DNA from: Anaerolineales bacterium
Lineage (GTDB): Bacteria; Chloroflexota; Anaerolineae; Anaerolineales; UBA11579
Length of the DNA: 64,000 nucleotides
Direction: 5' to 3'
Assembly: GCA_026129305.1 (NCBI GenBank)
Contig: JAHCII010000005.1
Location: 49,928 to 113,927 of the forward strand
Both the position numbers and the translations under genes were made by a program. Positions 8,457 through 17,193 of the stretch are shown here, one piece after another. Positions within the stretch are counted from its first letter, which is position 1, and every line of letters begins with the position of its first letter. The notes under the pieces are model-generated. The model was not told the DNA's origin, did not search any database, and was given only the letters and a program-made list of their open reading frames with translations.

Positions 8457-10052
8457 ATGCCCAACATCACCCTAGATCTCGGTAACTACCGAGCCGCCTA
8501 CGAGCATACGCTCGACAAAGCCCGCGCCGAACGGGTCGTAGAGCGCATCTGGCAGCGCGACCACACCCTGTGGGCGCCGCAGCCCGACGAGATCAGCAAC
8601 CGCCTGGGCTGGCTGGACATCGCCGAGCGCATGCAGGCTGAAGTGCCTGACCTGCAGGCCTTCGCCGCGGAGGCGCAGGCGGCCGGCTTCCGGCGGGCGT
8701 TGATACTGGGCATGGGCGGCTCCAGCCTGGCGCCGGAGTTGTATGCCGACCTGTTTGGCGGGGGCGACGGGCTGGCGGTCAGCATCCTGGACAGCACCGA
8801 CCCCGCCGCCGTGCTGGCGGCCGAGGACGCCCACCCACCCAGCGAGACCCTCTACATCGTCTCGAGTAAGTCCGGCGGTACGGTGGAAACCTTCTCCTTC
8901 TTCAAATATTTTTACAATCGAGCTCTGGAGACGTTGGGGGGGGACCAAGCCGGGAGCCATTTTGTTGCCATCACCGACCCGGGCAGCGGCCTGGCGCAGA
9001 CCGCCGAGCAATACGGCTTCCGGCGCACATTTCTGGCCGACCCCACTATTGGCGGGCGCTATTCGGCCCTCTCGCACTTTGGGCTGGTTCCAGCAACCCT
9101 GACAGGCGCCGATCTGAACGGGCTGCTGGCCAGTGCGCAGGCGATGGCCAAGCGCTGCCAGACCGCTGACCCGGCGGACAACCCCGGCGCCAGGTTAGGG
9201 TTGGCGCTGGGCGCGCTGGCCCTGGCCGGCAAAGACAAACTGACCCTGCGCCTGCCCGCCAGGCGGGCAGGCCTTGGCGACTGGGTCGAGCAGCTGATCG
9301 CCGAGAGCACGGGCAAGCGGGGCCACGGCATCCTGCCGGTGGTGGGCGAGCCGGTGCTGTCGCAGTACGGCGAAGCGCGCGCTTTCGTGCAGTTCAACGG
9401 AGGCCAAGCCGCGCCAGACGAGGAATTGCGCATTGAAGTGGACTGGCAAGCAGACTTGGATCTGGGCGGACAGTTCTTTCTGTGGGAGTTCGCCACGGTA
9501 GTGGCCAGCTATGTGCTGGGCGTCAATCCCTTTGACCAGCCCGACGTGGAAGCCGCCAAGGTACAGGCGCGCCAATTCGTGCAGGCCTACCAAGAAAGCG
9601 GCCAGCTTCCCAGCGGCGAGTCGGTCATGCCGAGCCGCAAAGCTCTGAACGATTTTCTGGCCGGCGCCAAGCCGGGCGACTATATTGCCTTGCAGGCCTA
9701 TCTGGCCGCTGACGCCGCTGCACAGACCAACCTGCAAGCGCTGCGGGAGCAGTTGGGTCAGCAGACCGGGCTGGCCACCACGCTCGGTTACGGGCCGCGC
9801 TTTTTGCACTCCACTGGGCAGCTGCACAAGGGCGATGCGGGCCACGGCTTATTCATCCAGCTGGTCAGCCCTCCACCGCAGCCCGATCTGCCGATCCCCG
9901 ACCAAGCCGGGCTGCCCGGCAGCCAGCTGGGCTTCGGCACGCTGAAAGCCGCCCAAGCGCTGGGCGACGCCCAGGCGCTGCACAGTACCGGACGGCGAGT
10001 GCTGACCCTGATAGTGAACGACACCAACCAACTAGGGAGCCTGCTGGAATGA
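8457..10052 (+). CDS. pgi: Glucose-6-phosphate isomerase
   Basis: Interconverts glucose-6-phosphate and fructose-6-phosphate. The 531-residue protein carries LGMGGSSLAPE, the sugar-phosphate motif SSKSGGTVET and the ESTGKRGHG active-site block. It resembles the isomerase half of bifunctional transaldolase/isomerase proteins, but no transaldolase domain is present. The ATG at 8457 gives a family-like N-terminus; an in-frame TTG sits just before it and no Shine-Dalgarno sequence is obvious. A 23-base palindrome lies inside the gene (9250-9272). The stop overlaps the rpiA start by four bases. Confidence 0.92.
   Translation: MPNITLDLGNYRAAYEHTLDKARAERVVERIWQRDHTLWAPQPDEISNRLGWLDIAERMQAEVPDLQAFAAEAQAAGFRRALILGMGGSSLAPELYADLFGGGDGLAVSILDSTDPAAVLAAEDAHPPSETLYIVSSKSGGTVETFSFFKYFYNRALETLGGDQAGSHFVAITDPGSGLAQTAEQYGFRRTFLADPTIGGRYSALSHFGLVPATLTGADLNGLLASAQAMAKRCQTADPADNPGARLGLALGALALAGKDKLTLRLPARRAGLGDWVEQLIAESTGKRGHGILPVVGEPVLSQYGEARAFVQFNGGQAAPDEELRIEVDWQADLDLGGQFFLWEFATVVASYVLGVNPFDQPDVEAAKVQARQFVQAYQESGQLPSGESVMPSRKALNDFLAGAKPGDYIALQAYLAADAAAQTNLQALREQLGQQTGLATTLGYGPRFLHSTGQLHKGDAGHGLFIQLVSPPPQPDLPIPDQAGLPGSQLGFGTLKAAQALGDAQALHSTGRRVLTLIVNDTNQLGSLLE
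9250..9272. repeat. 23-base palindrome inside pgi
   Basis: Perfect 11-base arms (GCCTGCCCGCC / GGCGGGCAGGC) around a single A. It encodes LPARRAG just before the ESTGK active-site block. The pattern resembles short mobile palindromes seen in many GC-rich genomes; no second copy was noticed in this window. Confidence 0.6.
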
Positions 10053-10756
10053 GCACGGACGAATACAAGCGACAAGCCGCCGAAGCCGCCGTGGCACTTG
10101 TGCAGCCCGGCATGCTGCTGGGGCTGGGCCACGGCAGCACCGTACGCTTCGCGTTGGAGGCGCTGGCCGCCCAACTGCGAGCCGGCGCTCTGAGCGACAT
10201 CATCGTTGTACCGGCCTCTTTGCAGACCCAGGCCGAATGCGAGCGCCTGGGCATTCCACTGGGTGCCCTGAACGACTATGCCCAGTTGGACTTGACCATT
10301 GACGGCGCCGATGAGATGGATGGGCAATTCAACCTGATCAAAGGCGGCGGCGGCGCGCTGCTGCGCGAGAAGATCCTGGCGCAGAACAGCCAGCGGCTGG
10401 CGATCATCGTGGACGAAGGCAAGCTCTCCGAACGGGTCGGCAGCCGCTTCCGGTTGCCGCTGGAGGTGCTGCCTTTCGGCTGGGTGCACCAAGCCGGTTT
10501 CATCGCCACTTTGGGCGGCGCAGCCAGCCTGCGGGTAACCGCCGGCGGCGAGCCGGTCCTGAGCGACCAGGGCAATTATTTGCTGGACTGCGACTTCGGG
10601 CCGATCGCCGGCCCGGCCGCGCTGGCCGCGGCGTTGGAAGCCCGCAGCGGCGTGCTGGAGCACGGTTTGTTTCTGGGCTTGGCCACGGATGTCTTCGTGG
10701 CCGGCGCGGACGGGGTCAGACACTTGAGGGCGGACGCCTTTACTTCACCGAGTTGA
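10049..10756 (+). CDS. rpiA: Ribose-5-phosphate isomerase A
   Basis: Interconverts ribose-5-phosphate and ribulose-5-phosphate in the pentose phosphate pathway. 235 residues with the phosphate loop GLGHGSTVRF (residues 25-34), DGADEMD and KGGGGALLREKI. The usual GLGTGST has His at residue 28 instead of Thr, a small deviation at the phosphate loop. It is coupled to pgi by an ATGA overlap, so glycolytic and pentose phosphate isomerases are made together. Confidence 0.95.
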   Translation: MSTDEYKRQAAEAAVALVQPGMLLGLGHGSTVRFALEALAAQLRAGALSDIIVVPASLQTQAECERLGIPLGALNDYAQLDLTIDGADEMDGQFNLIKGGGGALLREKILAQNSQRLAIIVDEGKLSERVGSRFRLPLEVLPFGWVHQAGFIATLGGAASLRVTAGGEPVLSDQGNYLLDCDFGPIAGPAALAAALEARSGVLEHGLFLGLATDVFVAGADGVRHLRADAFTSPS

Positions 10757-10763
10757 CAGAAGC

Positions 10764-10803
10764 AGTAGGGGCGGCTTGCAAGCCGCCCCTACTAGGCATT
10801 TTT
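10764..10803. repeat. 30-bp perfect palindrome with T-run
   Basis: Bases 10764-10793 form a perfect palindrome with 15-base arms (AGTAGGGGCGGCTTG and its complement). A T-run at 10799-10803 follows. It lies between convergent rpiA and the lipoprotein gene. It could act as a terminator for rpiA, and its sequence type (GTAGGGGCGGC) resembles dispersed REP/MITE-like palindromes of environmental bacteria. Confidence 0.7.
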
Positions 10804-11095
10804 ATCCGCTCGGCGGAGTCGGCCTGCGGCTGACCAGGGCAATCACGAGTGCAATCACGGCAATAAACAGCGCGGCCACAACCGCCAGCACGATGACGTT
10901 GTCAGTGCCCAGGCCGGTGCTTGAAGTGCCGTCCTGCGGGTTTTGGCCATCCACACCGATGATGTCGATGCTCCCCTGACCGGTTTCCGGGTCCAGGTCG
11001 ATATCCACGCGGGTGCCTCCGGCGCAAGCCGTGAGCAAGGAACTACCCAGCAACAGGCCAATCAGCGCGAGCAGTAGCCGTTTCTTGTTCAACAT
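10802..11095 (-). CDS. Small lipoprotein with C-terminal membrane helix
   Basis: 97 residues from the ATG at 11095, chosen because AGGAGGT lies about seven bases upstream. An N-terminal signal peptide ends in the lipobox LLTAC. The middle is acidic and Gly/Asp/Thr-rich (VDIDLDPETGQGSIDIIG). A hydrophobic helix (VIVLAVVAALFIAVIALVIALV) is followed by positive residues. This would give a protein anchored both by lipid and by a helix. No family recognised. Confidence 0.75.
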   Translation of the reverse strand: MLNKKRLLLALIGLLLGSSLLTACAGGTRVDIDLDPETGQGSIDIIGVDGQNPQDGTSSTGLGTDNVIVLAVVAALFIAVIALVIALVSRRPTPPSG

Positions 11096-11243
11096 GGGGC
11101 AACCTCCTACAAGGCGAAGATGTAAGCAGTACATCGAAGCGAACGGGGCGGCATTCCGGCCGTTATGGCAGCGCTTGAGGTGCAGGGATAGGCTAATGTG
11201 CTGTTAACGGAGTAAACAGTTAAGGCAGGAAGCTGAGCCTTGC

Positions 11244-14195
11244 CTAATCCGACAGCCGGGCGGCAATCAGCTCGAGGGGGTGCGGAGCCTGGACGCCTGC
11301 CCCACCGGCGATCTGCGCCCGGCAGGAGAGGCCGGCGGCGGCCACTTGGCGGCCATCGGCCGCCCGCACGGCGGGGAACAAAGCCAATTCGCCGATCTGC
11401 ATGGAGAGCTCATAATGCTCGGCTTCGTAGCCGAAGGAGCCGGCCATGCCGCAGCAACCCGAATTGATTAGCTCCACCGAGTAGCCCAACGCGCTGAGCA
11501 GCGCGACGGTGGCGGCTTGTCCAGTGGGCAGGCCGTCGTCAGCGGGCGGCTGGGTCTTCTGGTAGCAGTGGCCGTGCAGCAGCAATGCCGCCGCATCCTC
11601 GGGCGTCAGTGCGGCGCGCAGGGTCTCCAGTGGCGCCGGGCCATAATCCGGCTGGCGCAGCAGGAATTCGTCGAACATGAAGGTGCGCTTGGCCAGTGCG
11701 GCCATGCCCTGTTCAGCGGGCAGCAGGTCCAAGTATTCATCGCGCAGCGCGTAGATCTCAGAAGGCTCAAAACCCAGCACCGGCAGGCGCCCGGCCGGGT
11801 CGGCTTTACGCAGCGCCGCCACCACCTTCTGGGCGTGGCGGCGGGCCTGTGGCAGAAAGCCTTTGGAGATCAGCGGCCGCCCCGCTCCAGAAACCGGCAG
11901 CAGATGCGGGCGCAGGCCGGCAGCACGCAGCACTTTGACCGCCGCGGCGGCCAACTCCGGATAGAAAAGGTCACTGAAAGGATCGCTAAGCACCAGCACA
12001 TCCGCCTCGGCGGCGGGCAGCGATACAACTTGGGCGCGCCGCCAAGTGAAGGCGGGCAGGCTGCGACGGGCGGCCAGGCCCAGCAAGCGTTCGGCGAGGA
12101 ACTTGCCCGGCGCGCTGTGGGTGAGCAGATTGACCAGCGGCGCAAACGGTCGCGCCAGGCGGCCCAGTTCGCCGATGTAAGCGAAGAGGTAATCACGCAG
12201 CGGGCGGCGATGGGTCTGGTAATAGTTGTGCAGGAAGTCGTATTTGAGCTTGGCCATGTCCACGCCCGAGGGGCATTCGGCCTTGCAGCCCTTGCATTCC
12301 AGGCACAGGTCCAGCGCGGCATGCGCGGCTTGTTGGGCGGCGCGCTGCGCATCGGCCGTTTCCGGCAGACCGGTGCTGATCATGGCCCGCAGCAGGTTGC
12401 CGCGGCCGCGCGTGCTGTGCATCTCTTCGCGAGTGGCCTGGAACGAAGGGCACATCACGCCGCCGTCTTTGCGGCACACCCCGGCGCCGTTGCACATCTC
12501 GATGGCGCCGCCCAGCCCACCCTGGACGCCAAAGTCGAGCACAGGCAGCCACGGGTCGGCCTGATAGCCCGGCCCAAAACGCAGGTTCTCATGCATGGGC
12601 TGTGGGTCCAACGCCTTGCCGGGGTTGAGGCGACCTTGCGGGTCAGCGGTGCGCTTGAGATCGTCGAAGAGGTGAATGATCTGCGGCTCGAAGGTGTCTT
12701 TGAGCCATTCACCGTGCGAGAGACCGTCGCCGTGTTCGCCGCTCATCGCCCCACCGTAGCGCTTGGCGGCGGCCATCACCCCTTGAGTGATAGCACGCAT
12801 CTGCTCCAAGCCGCGCAGGGTTTTGAGGTTGATTAATGGACGGACATGCAGGCAGCCCGCCGAGGCATGGGCGTAGAAATCGCCGCTGGTACCGTTGGCC
12901 TCCAGCACGGCACGGAACTCACGCACGAACTGCCCCAGATGCTCGACCGGCACGGCCACATCTTCAATAAAAGGCAACGGCTTGGCGTCGCCGGGACGCG
13001 ACATGAGCAAACCGAGGCCGACCTTGCGCACCGACCAGACCTGGTCTTGCTGCTCGGGGCTGATGGCATGCACCACCTCCGGCCCCAGGCTGGCCAGCTT
13101 GGCCTGCGCCTCTGCCAGAGTGTCACCGCTGAACTCGACGATCAGAATGGCTTCGGGGTCGCCTTTGACGAAGTCGAGGCGTTTGGCATAGGCGGGCACG
13201 GAGCGCGCCAGGCGAATCATCGCCTGCGGGATGAGCTCGATGGCCGAAGGTTCCAGCGCCAGCAGGCCAGGAGCGGCGTCACAGGCCTCGGCAATGCCCG
13301 GGTAAGACACTACCCCCAGCACAGTGAAGGAGGGCTTAGGCACCAAACGCACCTGGATGCGCTTGAAGACAGCCAGGGTGCCTTCGGAGCCGACCAGCAG
13401 CGGGGCCAGGTTGATCTGGCCGGCGGGGATGGGCGGATAGGTCTCGCCAGCCCCGGCGCGCCGCCAGAGCGGTGGCTGGCTGGGTGACCAGGGCAGCAAA
13501 TAATTGAGGCTGTAGCCGGAGGCGCGCCGCCAAGTGCGCGGCCAGTCCCGGCGAATAGCCTCGGCGCCCTCCTCACGGATGCGCAGTGCCTGGCGGTAGA
13601 GCTGTGCTTCGAGCGCATTGCCGGCCGCACGCTGCACGGCTTGTTCAAGCGACAGGCTCCCCAGATGGGCTCGGCTGCCATCCGACAGCAAGACGTCCAG
13701 CGCCAGCACATTGTCAGCGGTCATGCCATAGCTGATCGAGTGCGCGCCAGTGGAGTTGTTGCCAAGCATGCCGCCAAAGGTGGCCCGGTCGGCGGAGGCC
13801 GGGTCAGGACCGAACATGAGGCCATGCCGGGCAGCCTGGCGGTTAAAGGCATTGAGCACCAGGCCGGGTTGTATCCAGGCGCGGCGGGCATCAGGCTCGA
13901 TCTCCAAGACTTGGTGGAGGTGGCGGGTGAAGTCAATCACCAACGCCGGGCCAATGCTTTGGCCGGCCAAGCTGGTGCCAGAGCCGCGCGGCAGCACCGG
14001 TAGCCCTTCCTTGACTGCCAGCTCCAGCAAGCCGGACAACTCATCTTCATGGCGCGGGAAGGCCACGCCCAGTGGACGCAGCTGGTAAATAGAGGCATCG
14101 GTGCTATAGAGCTGGCGGGTGGCCGCGTCCAGGCGGATATCGCCCAGGTTTTGCTGGCGCGCCTGCGCTGCAAACTGGGCGAGCTGCTCTGTCAT
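11244..14195 (-). CDS. FAD-linked oxidase / iron-sulfur protein fusion (GlcD-GlcF or YdiJ type)
   Basis: 983 residues. The N-terminal half is a VAO-type FAD domain (PRGSGTSLAGQS near residue 70, GGMLGNNSTGAHS near 145) with a FAD-oxidase C-domain ending about residue 500. The C-terminal half has iron-sulfur ligands (CLECKGCKAECPSG) and two CCG-like cysteine clusters, the last containing NSGCCGMAGSFGYE. Such proteins oxidise D-2-hydroxy acids such as D-lactate or 2-hydroxyglutarate and pass electrons to the membrane pool. The substrate is not determined by sequence. It starts on the last base of the hflX stop. Confidence 0.88.
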   Translation of the reverse strand: MTEQLAQFAAQARQQNLGDIRLDAATRQLYSTDASIYQLRPLGVAFPRHEDELSGLLELAVKEGLPVLPRGSGTSLAGQSIGPALVIDFTRHLHQVLEIEPDARRAWIQPGLVLNAFNRQAARHGLMFGPDPASADRATFGGMLGNNSTGAHSISYGMTADNVLALDVLLSDGSRAHLGSLSLEQAVQRAAGNALEAQLYRQALRIREEGAEAIRRDWPRTWRRASGYSLNYLLPWSPSQPPLWRRAGAGETYPPIPAGQINLAPLLVGSEGTLAVFKRIQVRLVPKPSFTVLGVVSYPGIAEACDAAPGLLALEPSAIELIPQAMIRLARSVPAYAKRLDFVKGDPEAILIVEFSGDTLAEAQAKLASLGPEVVHAISPEQQDQVWSVRKVGLGLLMSRPGDAKPLPFIEDVAVPVEHLGQFVREFRAVLEANGTSGDFYAHASAGCLHVRPLINLKTLRGLEQMRAITQGVMAAAKRYGGAMSGEHGDGLSHGEWLKDTFEPQIIHLFDDLKRTADPQGRLNPGKALDPQPMHENLRFGPGYQADPWLPVLDFGVQGGLGGAIEMCNGAGVCRKDGGVMCPSFQATREEMHSTRGRGNLLRAMISTGLPETADAQRAAQQAAHAALDLCLECKGCKAECPSGVDMAKLKYDFLHNYYQTHRRPLRDYLFAYIGELGRLARPFAPLVNLLTHSAPGKFLAERLLGLAARRSLPAFTWRRAQVVSLPAAEADVLVLSDPFSDLFYPELAAAAVKVLRAAGLRPHLLPVSGAGRPLISKGFLPQARRHAQKVVAALRKADPAGRLPVLGFEPSEIYALRDEYLDLLPAEQGMAALAKRTFMFDEFLLRQPDYGPAPLETLRAALTPEDAAALLLHGHCYQKTQPPADDGLPTGQAATVALLSALGYSVELINSGCCGMAGSFGYEAEHYELSMQIGELALFPAVRAADGRQVAAAGLSCRAQIAGGAGVQAPHPLELIAARLSD

Positions 14196-15535
14196 TATTC
14201 GTCCTCGGCAGCCGGCACGCCGCGCGTGGCGAAGACGCTGTAGCGCGCCAGCATGCGGCCGGGAATGCGGCCCTGAATATGCACCCCGCTGCGGGTGTGC
14301 TCGATCCGGTCCACCTTGCCCTGCTCGTGGAAGAGTGCGATCAGCGCGCCTTCCTGGTAAGGCAGCAAGACTTCCACCGGGGCAAGCGCCTCGTAGAGCT
14401 TATGGCTGATGGCGGCCAGGAGCTCGTCCAAGCCCTGACGGCGCAAAGCGGAGACGGCCACGGCGTCTTCAAAGTCCTGCAAGGCTTCCCGGGCGGCGTC
14501 CGGGTCCGCCAGGCGATCTATCTTGTTCAGAACGGTCAGGATCGGAATATGGTCGGCCTCAATTTCTGTCAGGGTCTGCAGCACGGCCTCGGCCTGTTCA
14601 TGCACATTGGGATGGGTGGTATCGACCACGTGCAGCAGCAGGTCCGCTTCCTGGATCTCCTCCAGCGTGGCTTTGAAAGCCTCCACCAAGGTAGTGGGCA
14701 GTTTCTGGATGAAACCGACTGTGTCGGTGAAGAGCGCTTCGCGGCCACCGGGCAGGTCCACCTTGCGCGTGGTGGGGTCCAGGGTGGCGAAGAGCTGATC
14801 GGCCACGTAGACCTCAGCACCGGCCAGGGCGTTAAGCAAAGTAGATTTGCCGGCGTTGGTGTAGCCCACCAGAGCGATGACCGGCAGCCGGGCGCGCTTG
14901 CGCTGGGCGCGGTAGCGGCCGCGACGGGCGCTGACCTTCTCCAAGTCTTGCTTGAGTTTGGCGATCTTGCGGCCGATCTCACGGCGGTCGACTTCCAGCT
15001 GGGTTTCGCCGGGGCCGCGCAAACCCACGCCACCCACGCCGCTGCGGCCGCCGCCACCGCCACCCTGGCGGGCCAAATGCGTCCAGGCGCGGGTCAGGCG
15101 CGGCAGGCGGTATTCATATTGGGCCAATTCCACTTGCAGAGCGCCTTCGTGGGTGCTGGCGTGCTGGGCAAAAATGTCCAGGATCAGGGCCGTACGGTCG
15201 ACTACACGGCGATTGTCGCCAAAAACCTTTTCCAGTTCGCGCTGGTGGCGCGGAGAGAGTTCATCGTCAAAGAGAATTACACTGACATTCAACTCATCGG
15301 CCAGGGCTTGGATCTCCTCAACCTTTCCTTTGCCGATCAGCGTTTTGGGGTTGGGCTTCTCCAGTTGTTGGGATGTGCCGCCGACAACTTCCAGCCCGGC
15401 CGTGCGCGCCAAAACAGACAATTCCTCCAACGAATCGTCCATCGAGAGCAAGGCAGGCTGGCCGGCGATTTGCACGCCGACGATCAAGGCCCGTTCCAGC
15501 TCCTTAAGATTGGAACGCGTATTCCCTTTGGGCAT
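14195..15535 (-). CDS. hflX: Ribosome-associated GTPase HflX
   Basis: 446 residues. The N-terminal HflX domain has TLIGKGKVEEI and ELSPRHQRELE; a Gly-rich GGGGGG linker leads to GPGETQLEVDRR, a coiled coil, then the GTPase domain with the P-loop GYTNAGKSTLLN, DTVGFI (G3) and NKID (G4). HflX splits stalled or hibernating ribosomes. It has its own -10 box six bases before the ATG and probably also reads on from the aminotransferase gene. Confidence 0.96.
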   Translation of the reverse strand: MPKGNTRSNLKELERALIVGVQIAGQPALLSMDDSLEELSVLARTAGLEVVGGTSQQLEKPNPKTLIGKGKVEEIQALADELNVSVILFDDELSPRHQRELEKVFGDNRRVVDRTALILDIFAQHASTHEGALQVELAQYEYRLPRLTRAWTHLARQGGGGGGRSGVGGVGLRGPGETQLEVDRREIGRKIAKLKQDLEKVSARRGRYRAQRKRARLPVIALVGYTNAGKSTLLNALAGAEVYVADQLFATLDPTTRKVDLPGGREALFTDTVGFIQKLPTTLVEAFKATLEEIQEADLLLHVVDTTHPNVHEQAEAVLQTLTEIEADHIPILTVLNKIDRLADPDAAREALQDFEDAVAVSALRRQGLDELLAAISHKLYEALAPVEVLLPYQEGALIALFHEQGKVDRIEHTRSGVHIQGRIPGRMLARYSVFATRGVPAAEDE

Positions 15536-15541
15536 TACCCT

Positions 15542-15547
15542 ATTCTA
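15542..15547 (-). promoter_or_regulatory. -10 box for leaderless hflX start
   Basis: TAGAAT on the minus strand, six bases from the hflX ATG. Its first three bases are the TAG stop of the upstream aminotransferase gene. No Shine-Dalgarno sequence precedes the ATG. Confidence 0.5.
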
Positions 15548-16711
15548 CTTGTGCAGCCACTGGGCGATGCGTTCTACACCCTCGCGAATCCGCTCGATGT
15601 CGGTGACCAGCGAAATGCGGAAATAGCCTTCTCCGTGCTGGCCGAAGACCACGCCCGGCGTGACGCTGACGCCGGTGTCCTCCAGCAGGCGGGCACAGAA
15701 ATCCATGCTCGGCTCGCCGCCGGGTACCGGAGCCCAAATGTAGAGCGAAGCTTGCGGTGGAGCCACCTGGATAGCGGCGCGGTGCAAGCCGTCGATGGCG
15801 GCGTCGCGACGGTCCTGGTAGATGCGGTTGCGCTCGGCCAGCCAGCTTTGGTCGCCCAGCATGGCGGCTTCACCGGCCGCCATGAGCGGCGCAAAGATGG
15901 CCGAATCCTGCTGGCTTTTGTAGGTCTCGATGTATTTGATGGCCTCAGGCTGCCCGACGGCCATGCCGACGCGCCAGCCTGCCATGTTGTACGTTTTGGA
16001 AAGCGAGTTGAACTCCAGAGCGACTTCTTTGGCGCCGGGCACCTGCAGCAAACTGGGCGCCTGGTAGCCGTTGTAACCCACGTCGCAGTAGGGGTTGTCG
16101 TGGGCCACCAACAGGTCGTGCTTACGAGCGAAGGCGATGGTGCGCTCAAAAAAGGCCATATCGGCAATAGCGCCGGTGGGATTGTTGGGGTAGTTAAGCC
16201 AGAGGATCTTGGCACGCTGCAGTACATCGGCCGGGATGCTGTCGTAGTCCGGCAGGAAGGCCCTCTCGGCCAACAAGGGCATCTTGTAGACTTCGCCCCC
16301 GGCAATCTCCGTGCTCATGGCGTAAACCGAATATCCCGGATCCGGCACCAGAGACAGGTCGCCGGGGTTAAGCACGGCCTGGCTAAGAATGAACAAGCCC
16401 TCTTTGGAGCCGATCAGGTCGACGATCTCGCTCTTGGGATCCAACTCTACGCCGAAGCGCTGCTTGTAGTATTGGGCCACGGCGACCCTAAAAGGCGCGG
16501 TAAGTCCCAGCATGTAGCCGTGGGTGCCCGGCTGGCTGGCGGCAGCGAACATCGTCTCCAGGATGAACCCGGGAGGCGGCAGGTCCGGGCTGCCAATGTC
16601 CAATCGGACTACATCCACCCCTGCCGCCCGCATGGCGGTGATGCGCTTGGCCAGTTCCGAGAAGAAGTACGGCTTGATGTGAGAGATGCGATGAGCAGGT
16701 TGAAGTGGCAT
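15545..16711 (-). CDS. Class I/II PLP aminotransferase (DapL/AspC-like)
   Basis: 388 residues from the ATG at 16711; a longer frame to 16798 lacks family similarity. PLP-fold features are YPNNPTG, HDNPYCDVGY and the Schiff-base lysine in SLSKTYNMAGWRVG. The set resembles enzymes usually labelled LL-diaminopimelate or aspartate aminotransferase. The exact substrate is unsure; no lysine-pathway gene adjoins. A TAnnnT box (TAAACT) lies eight bases before the ATG. Confidence 0.88.
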   Translation of the reverse strand: MPLQPAHRISHIKPYFFSELAKRITAMRAAGVDVVRLDIGSPDLPPPGFILETMFAAASQPGTHGYMLGLTAPFRVAVAQYYKQRFGVELDPKSEIVDLIGSKEGLFILSQAVLNPGDLSLVPDPGYSVYAMSTEIAGGEVYKMPLLAERAFLPDYDSIPADVLQRAKILWLNYPNNPTGAIADMAFFERTIAFARKHDLLVAHDNPYCDVGYNGYQAPSLLQVPGAKEVALEFNSLSKTYNMAGWRVGMAVGQPEAIKYIETYKSQQDSAIFAPLMAAGEAAMLGDQSWLAERNRIYQDRRDAAIDGLHRAAIQVAPPQASLYIWAPVPGGEPSMDFCARLLEDTGVSVTPGVVFGQHGEGYFRISLVTDIERIREGVERIAQWLHK

Positions 16712-16798
16712 AAGGCAGTAGTTTACCTGAAGTTGAGCAGTTGACGGTTGACAGTCTATCGTCTGCAATGACAATCCCAGTTGCAGGGGCGAACGCAT

Positions 16799-17191
16799 CT
16801 AAGGCATTAAGTTGACGATCTCAACCTGCAACTGGGTGCGCAAATCATCTGCGTCCTGATAGCGGATGATCTTTGAGGCACATTCCAAAGCCGTGTTCGA
16901 GACTTTCTCTTGTGCCCGACAGAGTAACCAGATGGGGTTGTCCAAAGCATAGGCCATGCCCAGCTCCACCAGGCCGCCACGCAATTCCGGCGCATAGAGC
17001 ACGATCATCAAGTCGGAGCGCTGGATTTCGGCGCGGATGGTTTGCATGAAACCGGCTGGCAGGCCGCGGCGCTGCAGTTCACGCGGCGCCACAAAGCAAG
17101 TCATCCCCGCCGCATACATCTGCCCTTCGACCAAGTCCGCCAAGGCAAACTGTTCCGCCTGGGCAGCCTTGGCGCTGATGAAAATATGCAC
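16799..17191 (-). CDS. Small protein resembling nucleoside 2-deoxyribosyltransferase / TIR-like fold
   Basis: 130 residues from GTG 17191, two bases after the M28 stop. The N-terminus VHIFISAKAAQAEQF and the segment SDLMIVLYAPELRGGLVELGMAYALDNPIWLL resemble the Rossmann-like fold of nucleoside deoxyribosyltransferases and TIR-like enzymes, where the Glu of the ELG motif is catalytic. Identity is an inference from pattern. It sits in a minus-strand string behind trmFO and an M28 peptidase. Confidence 0.5.
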   Translation of the reverse strand: MHIFISAKAAQAEQFALADLVEGQMYAAGMTCFVAPRELQRRGLPAGFMQTIRAEIQRSDLMIVLYAPELRGGLVELGMAYALDNPIWLLCRAQEKVSNTALECASKIIRYQDADDLRTQLQVEIVNLMP

Positions 17192-17193
17192 GG

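Noticed and set aside
11517..12836. A 439-codon plus-strand frame
   Set aside because: Antisense to the GlcD/GlcF fusion, with no family pattern.
14279..16744. An 821-codon open frame on the plus strand
   Set aside because: It is antisense to hflX and the aminotransferase, both with complete family motifs, and its translation shows only composition-driven sequence. Long shadow frames are expected at this GC content.
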